Shown: positions 51,459 to 59,779 of the stretch, in pieces
How positions within the stretch are numbered: the stretch's first letter is position 1
Layout: every line of letters starts with the position of its first letter
Assembly (NCBI GenBank): GCA_934518555.1
Contig: CAKSXW010000002.1
Location: 1-64,000 of the forward strand
Source of the DNA: an uncultured Faecalibacterium sp.
Lineage (GTDB): Bacteria; Bacillota; Clostridia; Oscillospirales; Ruminococcaceae
DNA length: 64,000 bases
Direction of reading: 5' to 3'
Translations under genes and position numbers: made by a program
Notes under the pieces: generated by a model
What the model saw: the letters and a program-made list of their open reading frames with translations, nothing else
What the model was told of the DNA's origin: nothing
The model's database searches: none

Positions 51459-54269
51459 TTACACCACCAGCTCCACCGTAGAGCCTCCGGAACGCTGTTT
51501 GCGGACCACCACCTGCCGGTCGATGCGGTCCTTCAGGGCCCCCACGTGGGAGATGATGCCCACCAGGCGGTCCCCCTGGGTAAGGCCTGCCAGCACCCGG
51601 ATGGCCTGCTCCAGGGACTCCTCGTCCAGGGAGCCGAAGCCCTCATCCAAGAACAGGGTGTCCAGCCGGATGCCGCCGCTGGCACTTTGCACCTCATCAG
51701 AAAGGCCCAGGGCCAGGGCCAGAGAGGCCTTGAAGCTCTCGCCGCCGGAAAGGGTCTTGACGCTGCGGCGTGTGCCGTTGTAATGGTCGATGACTCCCAG
51801 GTCCAGGCCGGACTGGCTGCGCTGGTTCTCGGCCCCGATGCGCTCCAGCTCGTACTGCCCGGCAGTCATCTGCATCAGCCGGGTGTTGGCGTGGCGGAGG
51901 ATGCGGTCCAGATAATCCATCTGGATGTAGGCCTCCAGCCGTACCTTCTGTTTGCTGGTCAGGGTGCCCCCGGCGGTGGCCGACAGGGCGTTGACCCACT
52001 GGCTCCGCTGCTCCAGGGCCTCTCGCTGGTGGGCGGCAGCCTGGTATTGCTGGGCGATGCGGCGGTTGGGCAGCAGGCAGGCGGCCAGCTGCTTTTCCTG
52101 GCCTCGCAGGGTCTCCCGATGGGCGGTGAGCCGGGCCAGGGCCTCCTGCAGGGCCTCCGGGGTCTGGGTGGGGATGCTGCCCTGGGCGGCAGCAGTCTGC
52201 TGCTCCAGGGCCTCTACGGCGGCCTGGGCGGCGGCGTAACGCTGCCGGGCCTTTTGCAGGGCGGTCTGGGCCTGGTCCATGGCCTGCCGCAGGGTGGTGC
52301 GCCGGGCTTCCAGCTGGTCCAGAGCGGCCTGGGCCTGGCTTTGCTCCGGGTAGGGCAGGGCTGCTTTTTGGGCAAGGATCTGCTGTTCCAGGGCCTGGGC
52401 ACTGGCGGCCTGGGCGGCAGCGGTGCGGTCGGCGTCGGAGGCCTGCTGCTCCAGGGCTGGGCGCTGGCTGCGCTTGCTCTGCCGCTGCTGCTCCAGCTGG
52501 GCCCGGCGTCGGCAATCGGCATCGGCCTGCTGCAGCTGGGCGGTGCAGCTCTGCCGGGCGGCCTCCAGGGCGGTGCGCTCCTGGGCCAGCACGGTGCCCA
52601 AAAGGGCAAAGGTCAGCTGTACCGGCTCCTGGCCCTCCGGGGCGGCAAACCGCTCCGGCAGCAGGGCCTCGGCATCCTGGCGCAGGCTGCGCCGGGCCTC
52701 CTCCGCAGCTGCCAGAGCAGCCTGGGCGGCGGCACTGGCAGCTCGGGCTGCCTGGTCGGCGGTGTCGGCTGCCTGCTTGGCGGCGTCTACCTGGGCCTGA
52801 GTGGGGGCTGTGTGGGGCAGGACCGCCCGGGCCGGGTGATGGGTGCTGCCGCACACCGGGCAGGGGCTGCCCTCTGCCAGGCTCTGGGCCAGCAGCCCGG
52901 CCTGAGCATCCAGAAAGGCCCGGTCCAGGGCGTCCCGGTGGCTGCGAGCCTGGTCCTGCCGGGCAGCAGCGGAGCGGTAGGCCTCCTGGGCCTGCCGGGC
53001 GGTGTGGGCCTGCTTCTGGCAGCTTTTCAGCCGCTGGTCCAGGGTATCCAGGGCCTGGGCCCGGTCTGCCAGCTGCCGGGCGGTGGTCTGGAGGGCCAGC
53101 TGCCGGATGGGAGCCTCCTCCAGGGCTGCCAGCTCTTTTTCTGCCTGGGCCAGCCCGGCATCCAGCTCAGTTAGCTGGGCCCGGCGTCGGGCAGCCTGGG
53201 CACTGGCCAGTTGGGCGGCATCCCGGGCCTGGGCCCGGGCCCGGCACAGCCGGTCCAGCTCCTGATAGTCTGCCAAGGCCGCCTGGGCCCGGCTCACCTG
53301 CCCCGTAAGCTCCTCCAGGGCAGCGGCGTCCTGGGCATGGAGGGCCTGCTGGGCCTGGGCGGCTTCCAGTGCCGGGGCCGCAGCCGCCAGCTCAGCCTGT
53401 CGGGCGGCCAGCTGCTGGGCCAGCTGCCGGGCCTGCTGGGCGGCACCCAGCTGCTGCTGTACCTTTTGCAGCTGGCTTTCGGTGTCTTGCAGGGCAGCGG
53501 CAGCAGTCTGTTGAGCCTGCTGCTGGCGGTGCAGCAGCCCTTCCAGCAGAGCCAGGGCGGTGGCTGGCTCCGTGTGGGCCCCCAGGGCTTCCAGGGCCGG
53601 AGCCTCCGGGTCCTCCGGGGTAAATTGCAGCCCGGCCAGCAGGCTGTCCAGCTGGGTGTTCTGGGCCAGACGCTGCTGGTTCAGCCGGGAGGCCTCCTCC
53701 TGGAGCCGATCTTGCAGCCGGGCGTAGGGCTGGGTGCGGAACAGCTTGCGGAAGATGCGGCTGCGCTCCTCGGTGGAGGCGTTCAGCAGCCGGGTGAACT
53801 GGCCCTGGGCGATCATGGCGATCTGACAGAACTGGTTGTAATCCAGCCCCAGGATGTCCAGAATGGCGGCGTTCACCTCTTTGGCCTTGGTCACCGGGGG
53901 GCGGCCGTCATGGTAGGTCAGGGTGGCGTTGGCTTTGGCAGTGGTAAAGCCTTCTCCCCGGGCCTTGGGCCGGGGATATTCCGGGTTGCGGTGCACGGTG
54001 TACCGGGCTCCGTGAACCTCAAATTCCAGCTCCACAAAGGTGGGGGTCTTGGGGTCGGCGTACTGGCTGCGGAGCATGGCACCCTCCCGGACGCCGCCGC
54101 TGGAATGGTCGTATAAGGCGTAGGTGATAGCGTCAAAGAGGGTGGTCTTGCCGGCTCCGGTGTCGCCGGTGACCAGGTACAGGCCCCCTCGGCCCAGCTT
54201 TTCCAGCTCCAGGGTGGTCTGGGCTGCATAGGGCCCAAAGGCCGAAAGGGTCAGTCGAAGGGGTCTCAT
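51459..54269 (-). CDS. sbcC: DNA repair exonuclease subunit SbcC
   Basis: A 936-residue SMC-like ATPase. Walker A is GDTGAGKTTLFDAI near residue 35. Two long Ala/Gln-rich coiled coils flank a CPVCGSTHHP zinc hook in the middle. The C-terminal signature LSGGESFKASLALALGL and Walker B FLDEGFGSLDEE follow. With SbcD it forms an ATP-dependent nuclease that cuts hairpins and double-strand ends. Its start overlaps the sbcD stop (ATGA). Confidence 0.95.
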   Translation of the reverse strand: MRPLRLTLSAFGPYAAQTTLELEKLGRGGLYLVTGDTGAGKTTLFDAITYALYDHSSGGVREGAMLRSQYADPKTPTFVELEFEVHGARYTVHRNPEYPRPKARGEGFTTAKANATLTYHDGRPPVTKAKEVNAAILDILGLDYNQFCQIAMIAQGQFTRLLNASTEERSRIFRKLFRTQPYARLQDRLQEEASRLNQQRLAQNTQLDSLLAGLQFTPEDPEAPALEALGAHTEPATALALLEGLLHRQQQAQQTAAAALQDTESQLQKVQQQLGAAQQARQLAQQLAARQAELAAAAPALEAAQAQQALHAQDAAALEELTGQVSRAQAALADYQELDRLCRARAQARDAAQLASAQAARRRAQLTELDAGLAQAEKELAALEEAPIRQLALQTTARQLADRAQALDTLDQRLKSCQKQAHTARQAQEAYRSAAARQDQARSHRDALDRAFLDAQAGLLAQSLAEGSPCPVCGSTHHPARAVLPHTAPTQAQVDAAKQAADTADQAARAASAAAQAALAAAEEARRSLRQDAEALLPERFAAPEGQEPVQLTFALLGTVLAQERTALEAARQSCTAQLQQADADCRRRAQLEQQRQSKRSQRPALEQQASDADRTAAAQAASAQALEQQILAQKAALPYPEQSQAQAALDQLEARRTTLRQAMDQAQTALQKARQRYAAAQAAVEALEQQTAAAQGSIPTQTPEALQEALARLTAHRETLRGQEKQLAACLLPNRRIAQQYQAAAHQREALEQRSQWVNALSATAGGTLTSKQKVRLEAYIQMDYLDRILRHANTRLMQMTAGQYELERIGAENQRSQSGLDLGVIDHYNGTRRSVKTLSGGESFKASLALALGLSDEVQSASGGIRLDTLFLDEGFGSLDEESLEQAIRVLAGLTQGDRLVGIISHVGALKDRIDRQVVVRKQRSGGSTVELVV

Positions 54270-55408
54270 AGGGCGTCCTCCTCCTTCCAGATCTCCTCCA
54301 CCAGCTGCTGGCAGAAGTCCGCCTGCTGCTGGGTCATAGGCTGGTTGTTCTGCAGCTCATAGAATGCGGCAAAATGCTGCAAAGGGGTCAGGGCTTCCAC
54401 CCGTTCCGGGGCGGTGACCTGCTGGTCCTGCCGGGTGCGGTGGTTGTCGTAATCCAGCCGCATCAGGTTGGGGTAGACCACACGCAGCCGGGCCAGAGCC
54501 TCCGGCACATCCTGCTCGTCGGTAAGGGTAAGGTGCAGGTAGTCGTCGGTGGCAGTGCCCTGGTAGTTCCGGCGGTCCGTCAGCTCCAAATAGCTGCCCC
54601 GCAGCTCCCGCAGGTCGTGGAGAGGGGTCAGGGCAGCGGTGGTGATCTCCACCTGGCCCTTTTCCCTCAGCTCCACAAAGGTAAGGCTCTTGTGCTGGGC
54701 GGCCTCAGAAAAGGAGTATTTCAGGGGGGTGCCGCAGTAGCGCACGGTGTCACGCCCCACCTTCTGGGGGCTGTGGAGGTGCCCCAGGGCCACATAGTCA
54801 AAGGCATCAAAAAGGCTCACGTCCACACTGTCCACGCCGCCTACTGAGGGCTCCTCGCTGTCGCAGGCGGCGGCCCCGGCCACGAACTGGTGGGCCACCA
54901 GCAGGCTGCGGTGGCCGGGGTCCGGGGCGCAGTGCCGCAGCACACAGGCCAGGGCGTCGTTGTAGCTCTCCATGGGCTCCTCCGGCCACACATGGCGCAC
55001 GGCGGCAGGCTTTAAAAAGGGCAGCAGATACACATCCAGGGGGCCGTAGGCGTCCTGGAGCCGGATGGGCTCCGGGGCCCCGGCAAACACCGGGCTCACA
55101 TAGACATGGCTTGTCTCCAGCAGGGCAGAGCCAAAGGCCACCCGGTCCGGGGAATCGTGGTTGCCGCTGATGGCGAACACCGGCAGCTGCCGGGCTGCCA
55201 GCTGGGTAAGGAACCAGTCCAGCAGCCGCACGGCCTCGGCCGGGGGCACCGGTTTATCGTAAAGGTCCCCGGCCAGCAGCACGCCGTCCACCGGGGTCTC
55301 ATCCAGCAGGGCCAGGACCTGTTCCAGAATGTACCGCTGGTCCTCCAGCATGGAAAATTCGCACACCCGCTTGCCCAGGTGCAGGTCGGAGAGATGGGCA
55401 AAACGCAA
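54266..55408 (-). CDS. sbcD: DNA repair exonuclease subunit SbcD
   Basis: A 380-residue Mre11-type nuclease. Metallophosphatase motifs are RFAHLSDLHLGK, LLAGDLYD, ISGNHDSPDR and YVALGHLHSPQ. It is the nuclease partner of SbcC. I choose the TTG at 55408 because it gives the family-typical start (MRFAHLSDLHLG) and AAAGGCGG is well spaced to it; an in-frame GTG at 55417 is the alternative. It is cotranslated with sbcC. Confidence 0.93.
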   Translation of the reverse strand: MRFAHLSDLHLGKRVCEFSMLEDQRYILEQVLALLDETPVDGVLLAGDLYDKPVPPAEAVRLLDWFLTQLAARQLPVFAISGNHDSPDRVAFGSALLETSHVYVSPVFAGAPEPIRLQDAYGPLDVYLLPFLKPAAVRHVWPEEPMESYNDALACVLRHCAPDPGHRSLLVAHQFVAGAAACDSEEPSVGGVDSVDVSLFDAFDYVALGHLHSPQKVGRDTVRYCGTPLKYSFSEAAQHKSLTFVELREKGQVEITTAALTPLHDLRELRGSYLELTDRRNYQGTATDDYLHLTLTDEQDVPEALARLRVVYPNLMRLDYDNHRTRQDQQVTAPERVEALTPLQHFAAFYELQNNQPMTQQQADFCQQLVEEIWKEEDAL

Positions 55409-55483
55409 GAAAAACACCGCCTTTTTTGGATCTTTCTCCTATTATAGCGCAGCAGGCGTTGTGGGTGCAACCGAGGAGAACAG

Positions 55484-55522
55484 AAAAAAAGCACCTGCAA
55501 TGTCTGGAAACAATGCAGGTGC
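55484..55522 (-). terminator. Terminator of the spoIIR/peptidoglycan-binding transcript
   Basis: On the minus strand GCACCTGCA and TGCAGGTGC pair around a 14-base loop and are followed by seven T. A second small hairpin (GGGGTGTGTGCACCCC) lies beside it. Confidence 0.85.
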
Positions 55523-55563
55523 AGGGGTGTGTGCACCCCTTCCGTCTTGCCGCTGTGCGTCAA

Positions 55564-55615
55564 GCCACCTCCCCCAAGGGGGAGGCTTTCGCCGCAGGCG
55601 ACTGAAGGGGGCAGG
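55564..55615 (-). repeat. Partial palindromic repeat related to the 1175 and 56838 elements
   Basis: On the minus strand it reads CCCCCTTCAGTC, a small hairpin (CGCCTGCGGCG), then GCCTCCCCC-TT-GGGGGAGGTGGC. This is the same modular order (CAGTC, small hairpin, C-rich hairpin) as one arm of the element at 56838, but of a divergent subfamily and without a second end. It starts immediately after the stop of the peptidoglycan-binding gene. Confidence 0.55.
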
Positions 55616-56086
55616 TCAGAACATCTTTTCCCAGGTGGCTTGGCCCACGCTGCCGTCTGCCGTCAGGCCGCTGCGCCGCTGGTACCGCTGCACTGCGGCG
55701 GCAGTGGCGGCACCGTATCTGCCATCGGCGGTCAGCCGCTCGCCCAGGGAGTTGAGCTTTTGCTGCACCAGCCGCACGGTGCCCCCGGCGGCTCCACTGT
55801 GGAGGGGGATACCGGGGTAGGGCACATGGAGGCCATGCTTGGCGGTGTACCGGGTGTACAGCACGTTCCAGGTGTTGGCCCCCACCTTGCCGTCCACGTT
55901 CATCTTGTTTTTCAGCTGGAACTCCTTTACGGCGTTCTCGGTGGAAAGGCCGAACTTTCCGTCCGCTTTCAGGGGTTCATGCCAGGTGCAGGCATCACGG
56001 ACACCGTTGAGCCAGGTCTGCACCAGGGCCACATCCGGGCCGGAGGAGCCCCGCTGGAGCAGGGAATAATAAGCAGGGATCGCCAT
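55616..56086 (-). CDS. Peptidoglycan-binding domain protein
   Basis: A 156-residue protein made of two PG_binding_1 domains: GSSGPDVALVQTWLN...DGKFGLSTENAVKEFQ (about 15-80) and GGTVRLVQQKLNSLG...DGRYGAATAAAVQRYQ (about 95-155). There is no signal peptide or catalytic domain, as in some spore-cortex or phage-derived proteins. It follows spoIIR, which suggests a sporulation link. The ATG at 56086 is chosen; a GTG three codons upstream is possible. Confidence 0.82.
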   Translation of the reverse strand: MAIPAYYSLLQRGSSGPDVALVQTWLNGVRDACTWHEPLKADGKFGLSTENAVKEFQLKNKMNVDGKVGANTWNVLYTRYTAKHGLHVPYPGIPLHSGAAGGTVRLVQQKLNSLGERLTADGRYGAATAAAVQRYQRRSGLTADGSVGQATWEKMF

Positions 56087-56137
56087 AATGATCACACGCT
56101 CCTTTCCCTCCATGCTATGCGCCGGGGCAGAGCGGCG

Positions 56138-56767
56138 TTACCCGGCCAGCACCCGGGGCGTCCGGCAGGCGGTGCGGCGGTTCCACCAGTCCACCAGCCG
56201 GAACCGCAGGATATACTGGCCGCAGACCAGGTCATTTTCTTCCGGCAGGGCGTAGCCGCCGCAGGCAGAGCGGCACAGCCCCGGGTACAGCACGCACCAC
56301 CAGTTTTGTCCCCCTCCGGTGCCCAGGTCCATCTGCACCGCATCGTACCGCCCGGCAGGCAGCCGGCCCCAGGGGTACTGCCGGGCCGGAAAATACAGGT
56401 TGGCCAGCCGCACCTGTACGGGGAGCTTTGCCTCCCAGGGGGCCAGGGCGTGCCGGGCGGCCAGCTGCAGCGTCAGCAGGTTCCGGGCAGCCCAGGCCCG
56501 GGCATCGGCCTGGCTGTGGGCCGGGCAGGCGGCATCCACCCGGGCCAGAACCGCATCCCGGACCCGGAGCTTGACGCTTTGCTGGTCCACGGAATCGCTG
56601 GCAGCCCGGATGTGGAGCCGCAGGGTGTCGGCACACAGCTGCTGGCCCGTGTGCAGCTGAGCCCCGGCCCAGCTGGCGGCCTGCCACAGGCTGCAGACCA
56701 GCAGCCCCAGGGCCAGGGTGCAGCACAGCAGCCTGGTCTGCTGCAGAGAAAGATGCTTTTTGACCAT
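56138..56767 (-). CDS. spoIIR: Stage II sporulation protein R
   Basis: A 209-residue secreted or membrane-anchored protein. One N-terminal hydrophobic segment (LLCCTLALGLLVCSLW) is followed by the SpoIIR pattern: LHIRAASDSVDQQSVKLRVR near 50 and GGGQNWWCVLYPGLC near 150. SpoIIR is made in the forespore and activates SpoIIGA to process sigma-E. Its presence suggests at least an ancestral ability to sporulate. The ATG directly follows a hairpin and T-run, so its expression may be attenuated. Confidence 0.88.
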   Translation of the reverse strand: MVKKHLSLQQTRLLCCTLALGLLVCSLWQAASWAGAQLHTGQQLCADTLRLHIRAASDSVDQQSVKLRVRDAVLARVDAACPAHSQADARAWAARNLLTLQLAARHALAPWEAKLPVQVRLANLYFPARQYPWGRLPAGRYDAVQMDLGTGGGQNWWCVLYPGLCRSACGGYALPEENDLVCGQYILRFRLVDWWNRRTACRTPRVLAG

Positions 56768-56816
56768 AAAAAACAGGCCCCTCTCCTGGAAATGATAACC
56801 AGAGGATGGGCCTGTT
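56768..56816 (-). terminator. Terminator-like hairpin abutting the spoIIR start codon
   Basis: On the minus strand AACAGGCCC pairs with GGGCCTGTT, with further pairing of CCTCTGG and CCAGGAGAG inside; TTTTTT runs directly into the ATG at 56767. The purine-rich binding sequence (GGAGAGGGG) lies in the 3' arm. Confidence 0.72.
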
Positions 56817-56837
56817 GGAGCTGTTTTATACGGAGAA

Positions 56838-57366
56838 AACCCTCTCAGTCATTGCTACGCAATGCCAGCTCCCCCGAGGGGGGAGCTTTTACGCATCGAA
56901 GGGGAAAGTTTGACTTCAAAGGCGAGCCTGGATCGTCTCATGGATCTTTTCACAGACTGCTTCAAACTGAAGATCCACTTCATGGTTAGAAAAACGAAGG
57001 ACCAGCAATCCGTATTGGGAAAGAATGCTGCTGCGCTCAAGATCGTACTGTATTCCTTGTTCTGTGGTATGTTGTGCTCCATCCAATTCGATGACCAGCT
57101 GTGCACGGGAACAGTAGAAATCTGCAATAAAGGATTCAATGATCCGTTGTTTGTAGATCTTTATGGGGTAATGGCGCAGAAATTGATACCACAGCTTGTT
57201 CTCCTGCGGAGTCATTTCACGGCGCAGCTCCCGTGCACGGGGCAGCATCTCGCCGTTTTTGGGGACGATGTTGGCTTTCATAAGAGGCACTCGCTTTCGG
57301 TTTGAGAAAAAGCTCCCCCTTTCGGGGGAGCTGGCATCGAGCGTATGCGAGATGACTGAGAGGGTT
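56838..57366. mobile_element. Putative mobile unit: DUF559 gene between ~55-bp inverted repeats
   Basis: The left end (56838-56890) and the reverse complement of the right end (57310-57366) both read AACCCTCTCAGTCAT, then a small hairpin, then ATGCCAGCTCCCCCGA with a G-rich return and GCTTTT. The small hairpins differ in sequence but keep their pairing (TTGC-TAC-GCAA versus TCGAGCG-TAT-GCGAGA). Between them lies one gene, at visibly lower GC than its neighbours. The solo element at 1175-1254 has the same ends without the gene. No transposase or clear target duplication is seen. Confidence 0.65.
56916..57281 (-). CDS. DUF559 (Vsr-like) endonuclease-domain protein
   Basis: A 121-residue DUF559 protein: LRREMTPQENKLWYQFLRH near the N-terminus, then FIADFYC and LVIELDGAQH, which supply the D...ExD residues of a PD-(D/E)xK/Vsr-like nuclease, and YDLERSSILSQYGLLVLRF. 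Nuclease activity is expected but rarely tested in this family. Base composition is near 45% GC against about 60% around it, suggesting transfer. ATG 57281 has only a weak binding site; GTG 57290 is possible. It is the only gene of the repeat-framed unit. Confidence 0.88.
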   Translation of the reverse strand: MKANIVPKNGEMLPRARELRREMTPQENKLWYQFLRHYPIKIYKQRIIESFIADFYCSRAQLVIELDGAQHTTEQGIQYDLERSSILSQYGLLVLRFSNHEVDLQFEAVCEKIHETIQARL

Positions 57367-57369
57367 CCC

Positions 57370-58737
57370 TTAGTTCTTCAGGGACTGCATGGGGGCAGGC
57401 AGGCGGCCGCCGCGGTTGATGAACACCGAGGGGTCGTGGCTGTTTACCGGCATGATGGGGCCGTAGCCCAGCAGACCGCCAAAGTCCAGTACCTCACCGG
57501 CCTTGCGGCCAATGGCAGGGATCACACGGACGGCGGTGGTCTTGCTGTTCACCATGCCAATGGCGGCCTCGTCAGCGATGAGGGCACTGATGACGGCCGG
57601 GGTGGTGTCGCCGGGGATGATGACCATGTCGATGCCCACAGAGCAAACGGCGGTCATGGCTTCCAGTTTTTCAATGGTCAGGCAGCCGATCTCGGCGGCA
57701 TGGATCATGCCGGCGTCCTCGCTGACCGGGATAAAGGCACCGGACAGGCCGCCCACATGGTTGGAGGCCATGACGCCGCCCTTTTTCACGGCGTCGTTCA
57801 GCAGGGCCAGGCAGGCGGTGGTGCCGCAGCAGCCGCAGGTCTCCAGGCCCATCTCCTCCAGGATGTTGGCCACGCTGTCGCCAATGGCCGGGGTGGGAGC
57901 CAGAGAAAGGTCGATGATGCCGGCAGGCACACCCAGGGCCTTGGAGGCCAGGTTTGCCACCAGCTGGCCCACACGGGTGATCTTGAAGGCAGTGCGCTTG
58001 ACCAGCTCTGCCACCTCGTCGATGGGGGCGTCCTTGGGCAGCCGGGCCAGGGCGGCACGGACAGCACCGGGGCCGGAAACGCCTACGTGGATCTCGCAAT
58101 CCGGCTCACCGGGGCCGTGGAAGGCACCGGCCATGAAGGGGTTGTCCTCCGGAGCATTGCAGAACACTACCAACTTGGCGGCACCGATGCACTGACGGTC
58201 GGCAGTCAGCTCACTGGCCTTTTTGACAGCCTCGCCCATGAGCTTGATGGCGTCCATGTTCAGGCCGGCCTTGGTGGCACCAATGTTCACAGAGCTGCAC
58301 ACGATGTCAGTCTCAGCCAGGGCACGGGGAATGGACTCAATGAGCCGACGGTCACCGGCAGAAAAGCCCTTGTGCACCAGAGCACTGTAGCCGCCCACAA
58401 AGTTCACGCCCACCTTTTTGCCGGCAGCGTCCAGAGTCTTGGCAAAATCCACCGGGTCTGCCTCCGGGCAGGCACCCAGCAGCATGGCAATGGGGGTAAC
58501 GCTGATGCGCTTGTTGATAATGGGAATGCCGTACTCGGCACTGATGTGCTCCACAGTGGATACCAGATCGGCGGCCTTGGTGGTGATCTTGTTGTAGATG
58601 TTCTCGCAGGCCTTTTTGGGGTCCGGGTCGATGCAGTCCAGCAGGCTGATGCCCATGGTCACCGTGCGGACATCCAGGTTGTCCTGGGTGAACATCTCGA
58701 TGGTCTCAAGAATGTCACCGGTGTTAAACATACTCAT
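57370..58737 (-). CDS. UPF0210/DUF711 family protein (PFL fold)
   Basis: A 455-residue protein of the UPF0210 (PFL-like) family: [11 protein letters not shown] near the start, [15 protein letters not shown] in the middle, and [12 protein letters not shown] and [15 protein letters not shown] motifs. Structures show a pyruvate-formate-lyase-like barrel, but the activity is unknown. It forms a conserved pair with the ACT-domain UPF0237 gene 25 bp upstream. AAAGGAG lies 12 bases before ATG 58737. Confidence 0.9.
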   Translation of the reverse strand: MSMFNTGDILETIEMFTQDNLDVRTVTMGISLLDCIDPDPKKACENIYNKITTKAADLVSTVEHISAEYGIPIINKRISVTPIAMLLGACPEADPVDFAKTLDAAGKKVGVNFVGGYSALVHKGFSAGDRRLIESIPRALAETDIVCSSVNIGATKAGLNMDAIKLMGEAVKKASELTADRQCIGAAKLVVFCNAPEDNPFMAGAFHGPGEPDCEIHVGVSGPGAVRAALARLPKDAPIDEVAELVKRTAFKITRVGQLVANLASKALGVPAGIIDLSLAPTPAIGDSVANILEEMGLETCGCCGTTACLALLNDAVKKGGVMASNHVGGLSGAFIPVSEDAGMIHAAEIGCLTIEKLEAMTAVCSVGIDMVIIPGDTTPAVISALIADEAAIGMVNSKTTAVRVIPAIGRKAGEVLDFGGLLGYGPIMPVNSHDPSVFINRGGRLPAPMQSLKN

Positions 58738-58762
58738 AGCAGTGTTGTACTCCTTTGCTCGG

Positions 58763-59032
58763 TCAGATGGTGTGCATGGCGTCAAAAACTTCCTGCCGAG
58801 TCACGTTGATCTGCATCTTCATCTCAGCAGCCAGGGCATCGGTGCGGCGGTGCAGCTCCTCGTGGTCTACGTTGCAATGGGTCAGGTCCACCAGCATGAT
58901 CATGGCAAACATCCCCTGCAGGATGCTCTGGGTCACGTCCTCAATGTTGATGTTCAGCTCGCTGCACAGGCCGGAGACCTTAGCCACCACGCCCACAGTG
59001 TCGTGTCCCATGACAGTAATAAATGCTTTCAT
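58763..59032 (-). CDS. ACT domain protein (UPF0237)
   Basis: An 89-residue single ACT domain: [21 protein letters not shown] followed by [27 protein letters not shown] domains bind small ligands such as amino acids. The pairing with UPF0210 is conserved across many bacteria, suggesting that this protein regulates its partner. GAGGGTGG precedes ATG 59032. A TATACT -10 element with a TGC extension lies upstream on the minus strand at 59101-59106. Confidence 0.9.
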   Translation of the reverse strand: MKAFITVMGHDTVGVVAKVSGLCSELNINIEDVTQSILQGMFAMIMLVDLTHCNVDHEELHRRTDALAAEMKMQINVTRQEVFDAMHTI

Positions 59033-59188
59033 CGTTTCCACCCTCGTTTTCTTGTGATTGGATCGTGCCGCAATAAGAGCCAGCACACGGTTACTCTTTC
59101 AGTATAGCAGATTTAGCAAAATTTGAACACACTTTTTGTAAAAAAGAGCAGAATACAGGGGTAAAAGACATTCTATGCAAAAAATGGT

Positions 59189-59217
59189 GTGCATTCCGGC
59201 AGGGCTTGTGCTATACT
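59189..59217 (+). promoter_or_regulatory. Promoter of the Lrp-aminotransferase operon
   Basis: GTGCAT and TATACT with a 17-base spacer and a TGC extension before the -10. Confidence 0.65.
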
Positions 59218-59299
59218 TATATTTAATTTCCCGTAGGAGCCTGCAAAAAGGGCTTTTCTGTGGGATTCCGTGTAGAGGGACAAGAAGGAGTAAACAACA

Positions 59300-59779
59300 A
59301 TGGAACAGCTTTTGAAGATTTTGGAAGACAACGCCCGGCTGCCCGTTGAGGACATTGCCACCATGCTGAACAAATCCCCTGCCGAGGTAGCGGCTATGCT
59401 GGACCTGGCCCGTGCCCAGGGTATCATCAAGGGATACAAGACCCTGGTGGACTGGGAAAAGGCCGGGATCAACCGGGTGGAGGCCGTCATCGAGCTGAAC
59501 GTCAGCCCCAAAAAGAGCCGGGGCTTTGACGAGATCGCAGCCACCATCGCCGCCTTTGACGAGGTGGAGAGCGTGCTGCTGATGAGCGGCGGCTACGACC
59601 TGCAGCTGGTGATCAAGGGCCAGACCTTCCAGGAGATCGCCCTGTTCGTGGCAAAGCGGCTGTCGCCCCTGGACGACGTGCTGTCCACCGCCACCCACTT
59701 TGTGCTGCGGACCTACAAAAAGGAGGGCCGCCTGTACCAGGATGACGAAATTGATGAAAGAGAGTGCACGGTGCTGTGA
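59300..59779 (+). CDS. Lrp/AsnC family transcriptional regulator
   Basis: A 159-residue regulator with an N-terminal helix-turn-helix (LPVEDIATMLNKSPAEVAAML) and a C-terminal RAM ligand-binding domain (VEAVIELNVSP, LLMSGGYDLQLVIKG). Lrp proteins form octamers that sense amino acids. The stop overlaps the start of an aminotransferase gene (TGATG), a common pairing in Firmicutes in which the regulator controls its partner. Confidence 0.9.
   Translation: MEQLLKILEDNARLPVEDIATMLNKSPAEVAAMLDLARAQGIIKGYKTLVDWEKAGINRVEAVIELNVSPKKSRGFDEIAATIAAFDEVESVLLMSGGYDLQLVIKGQTFQEIALFVAKRLSPLDDVLSTATHFVLRTYKKEGRLYQDDEIDERECTVL

Noticed and set aside
51546-53174. A plus-strand open frame of about 540 codons inside sbcC
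   Set aside because: Gly/Leu/Gln-rich low-complexity product created by the Ala/Gln-rich coiled-coil codons of sbcC on the opposite strand.
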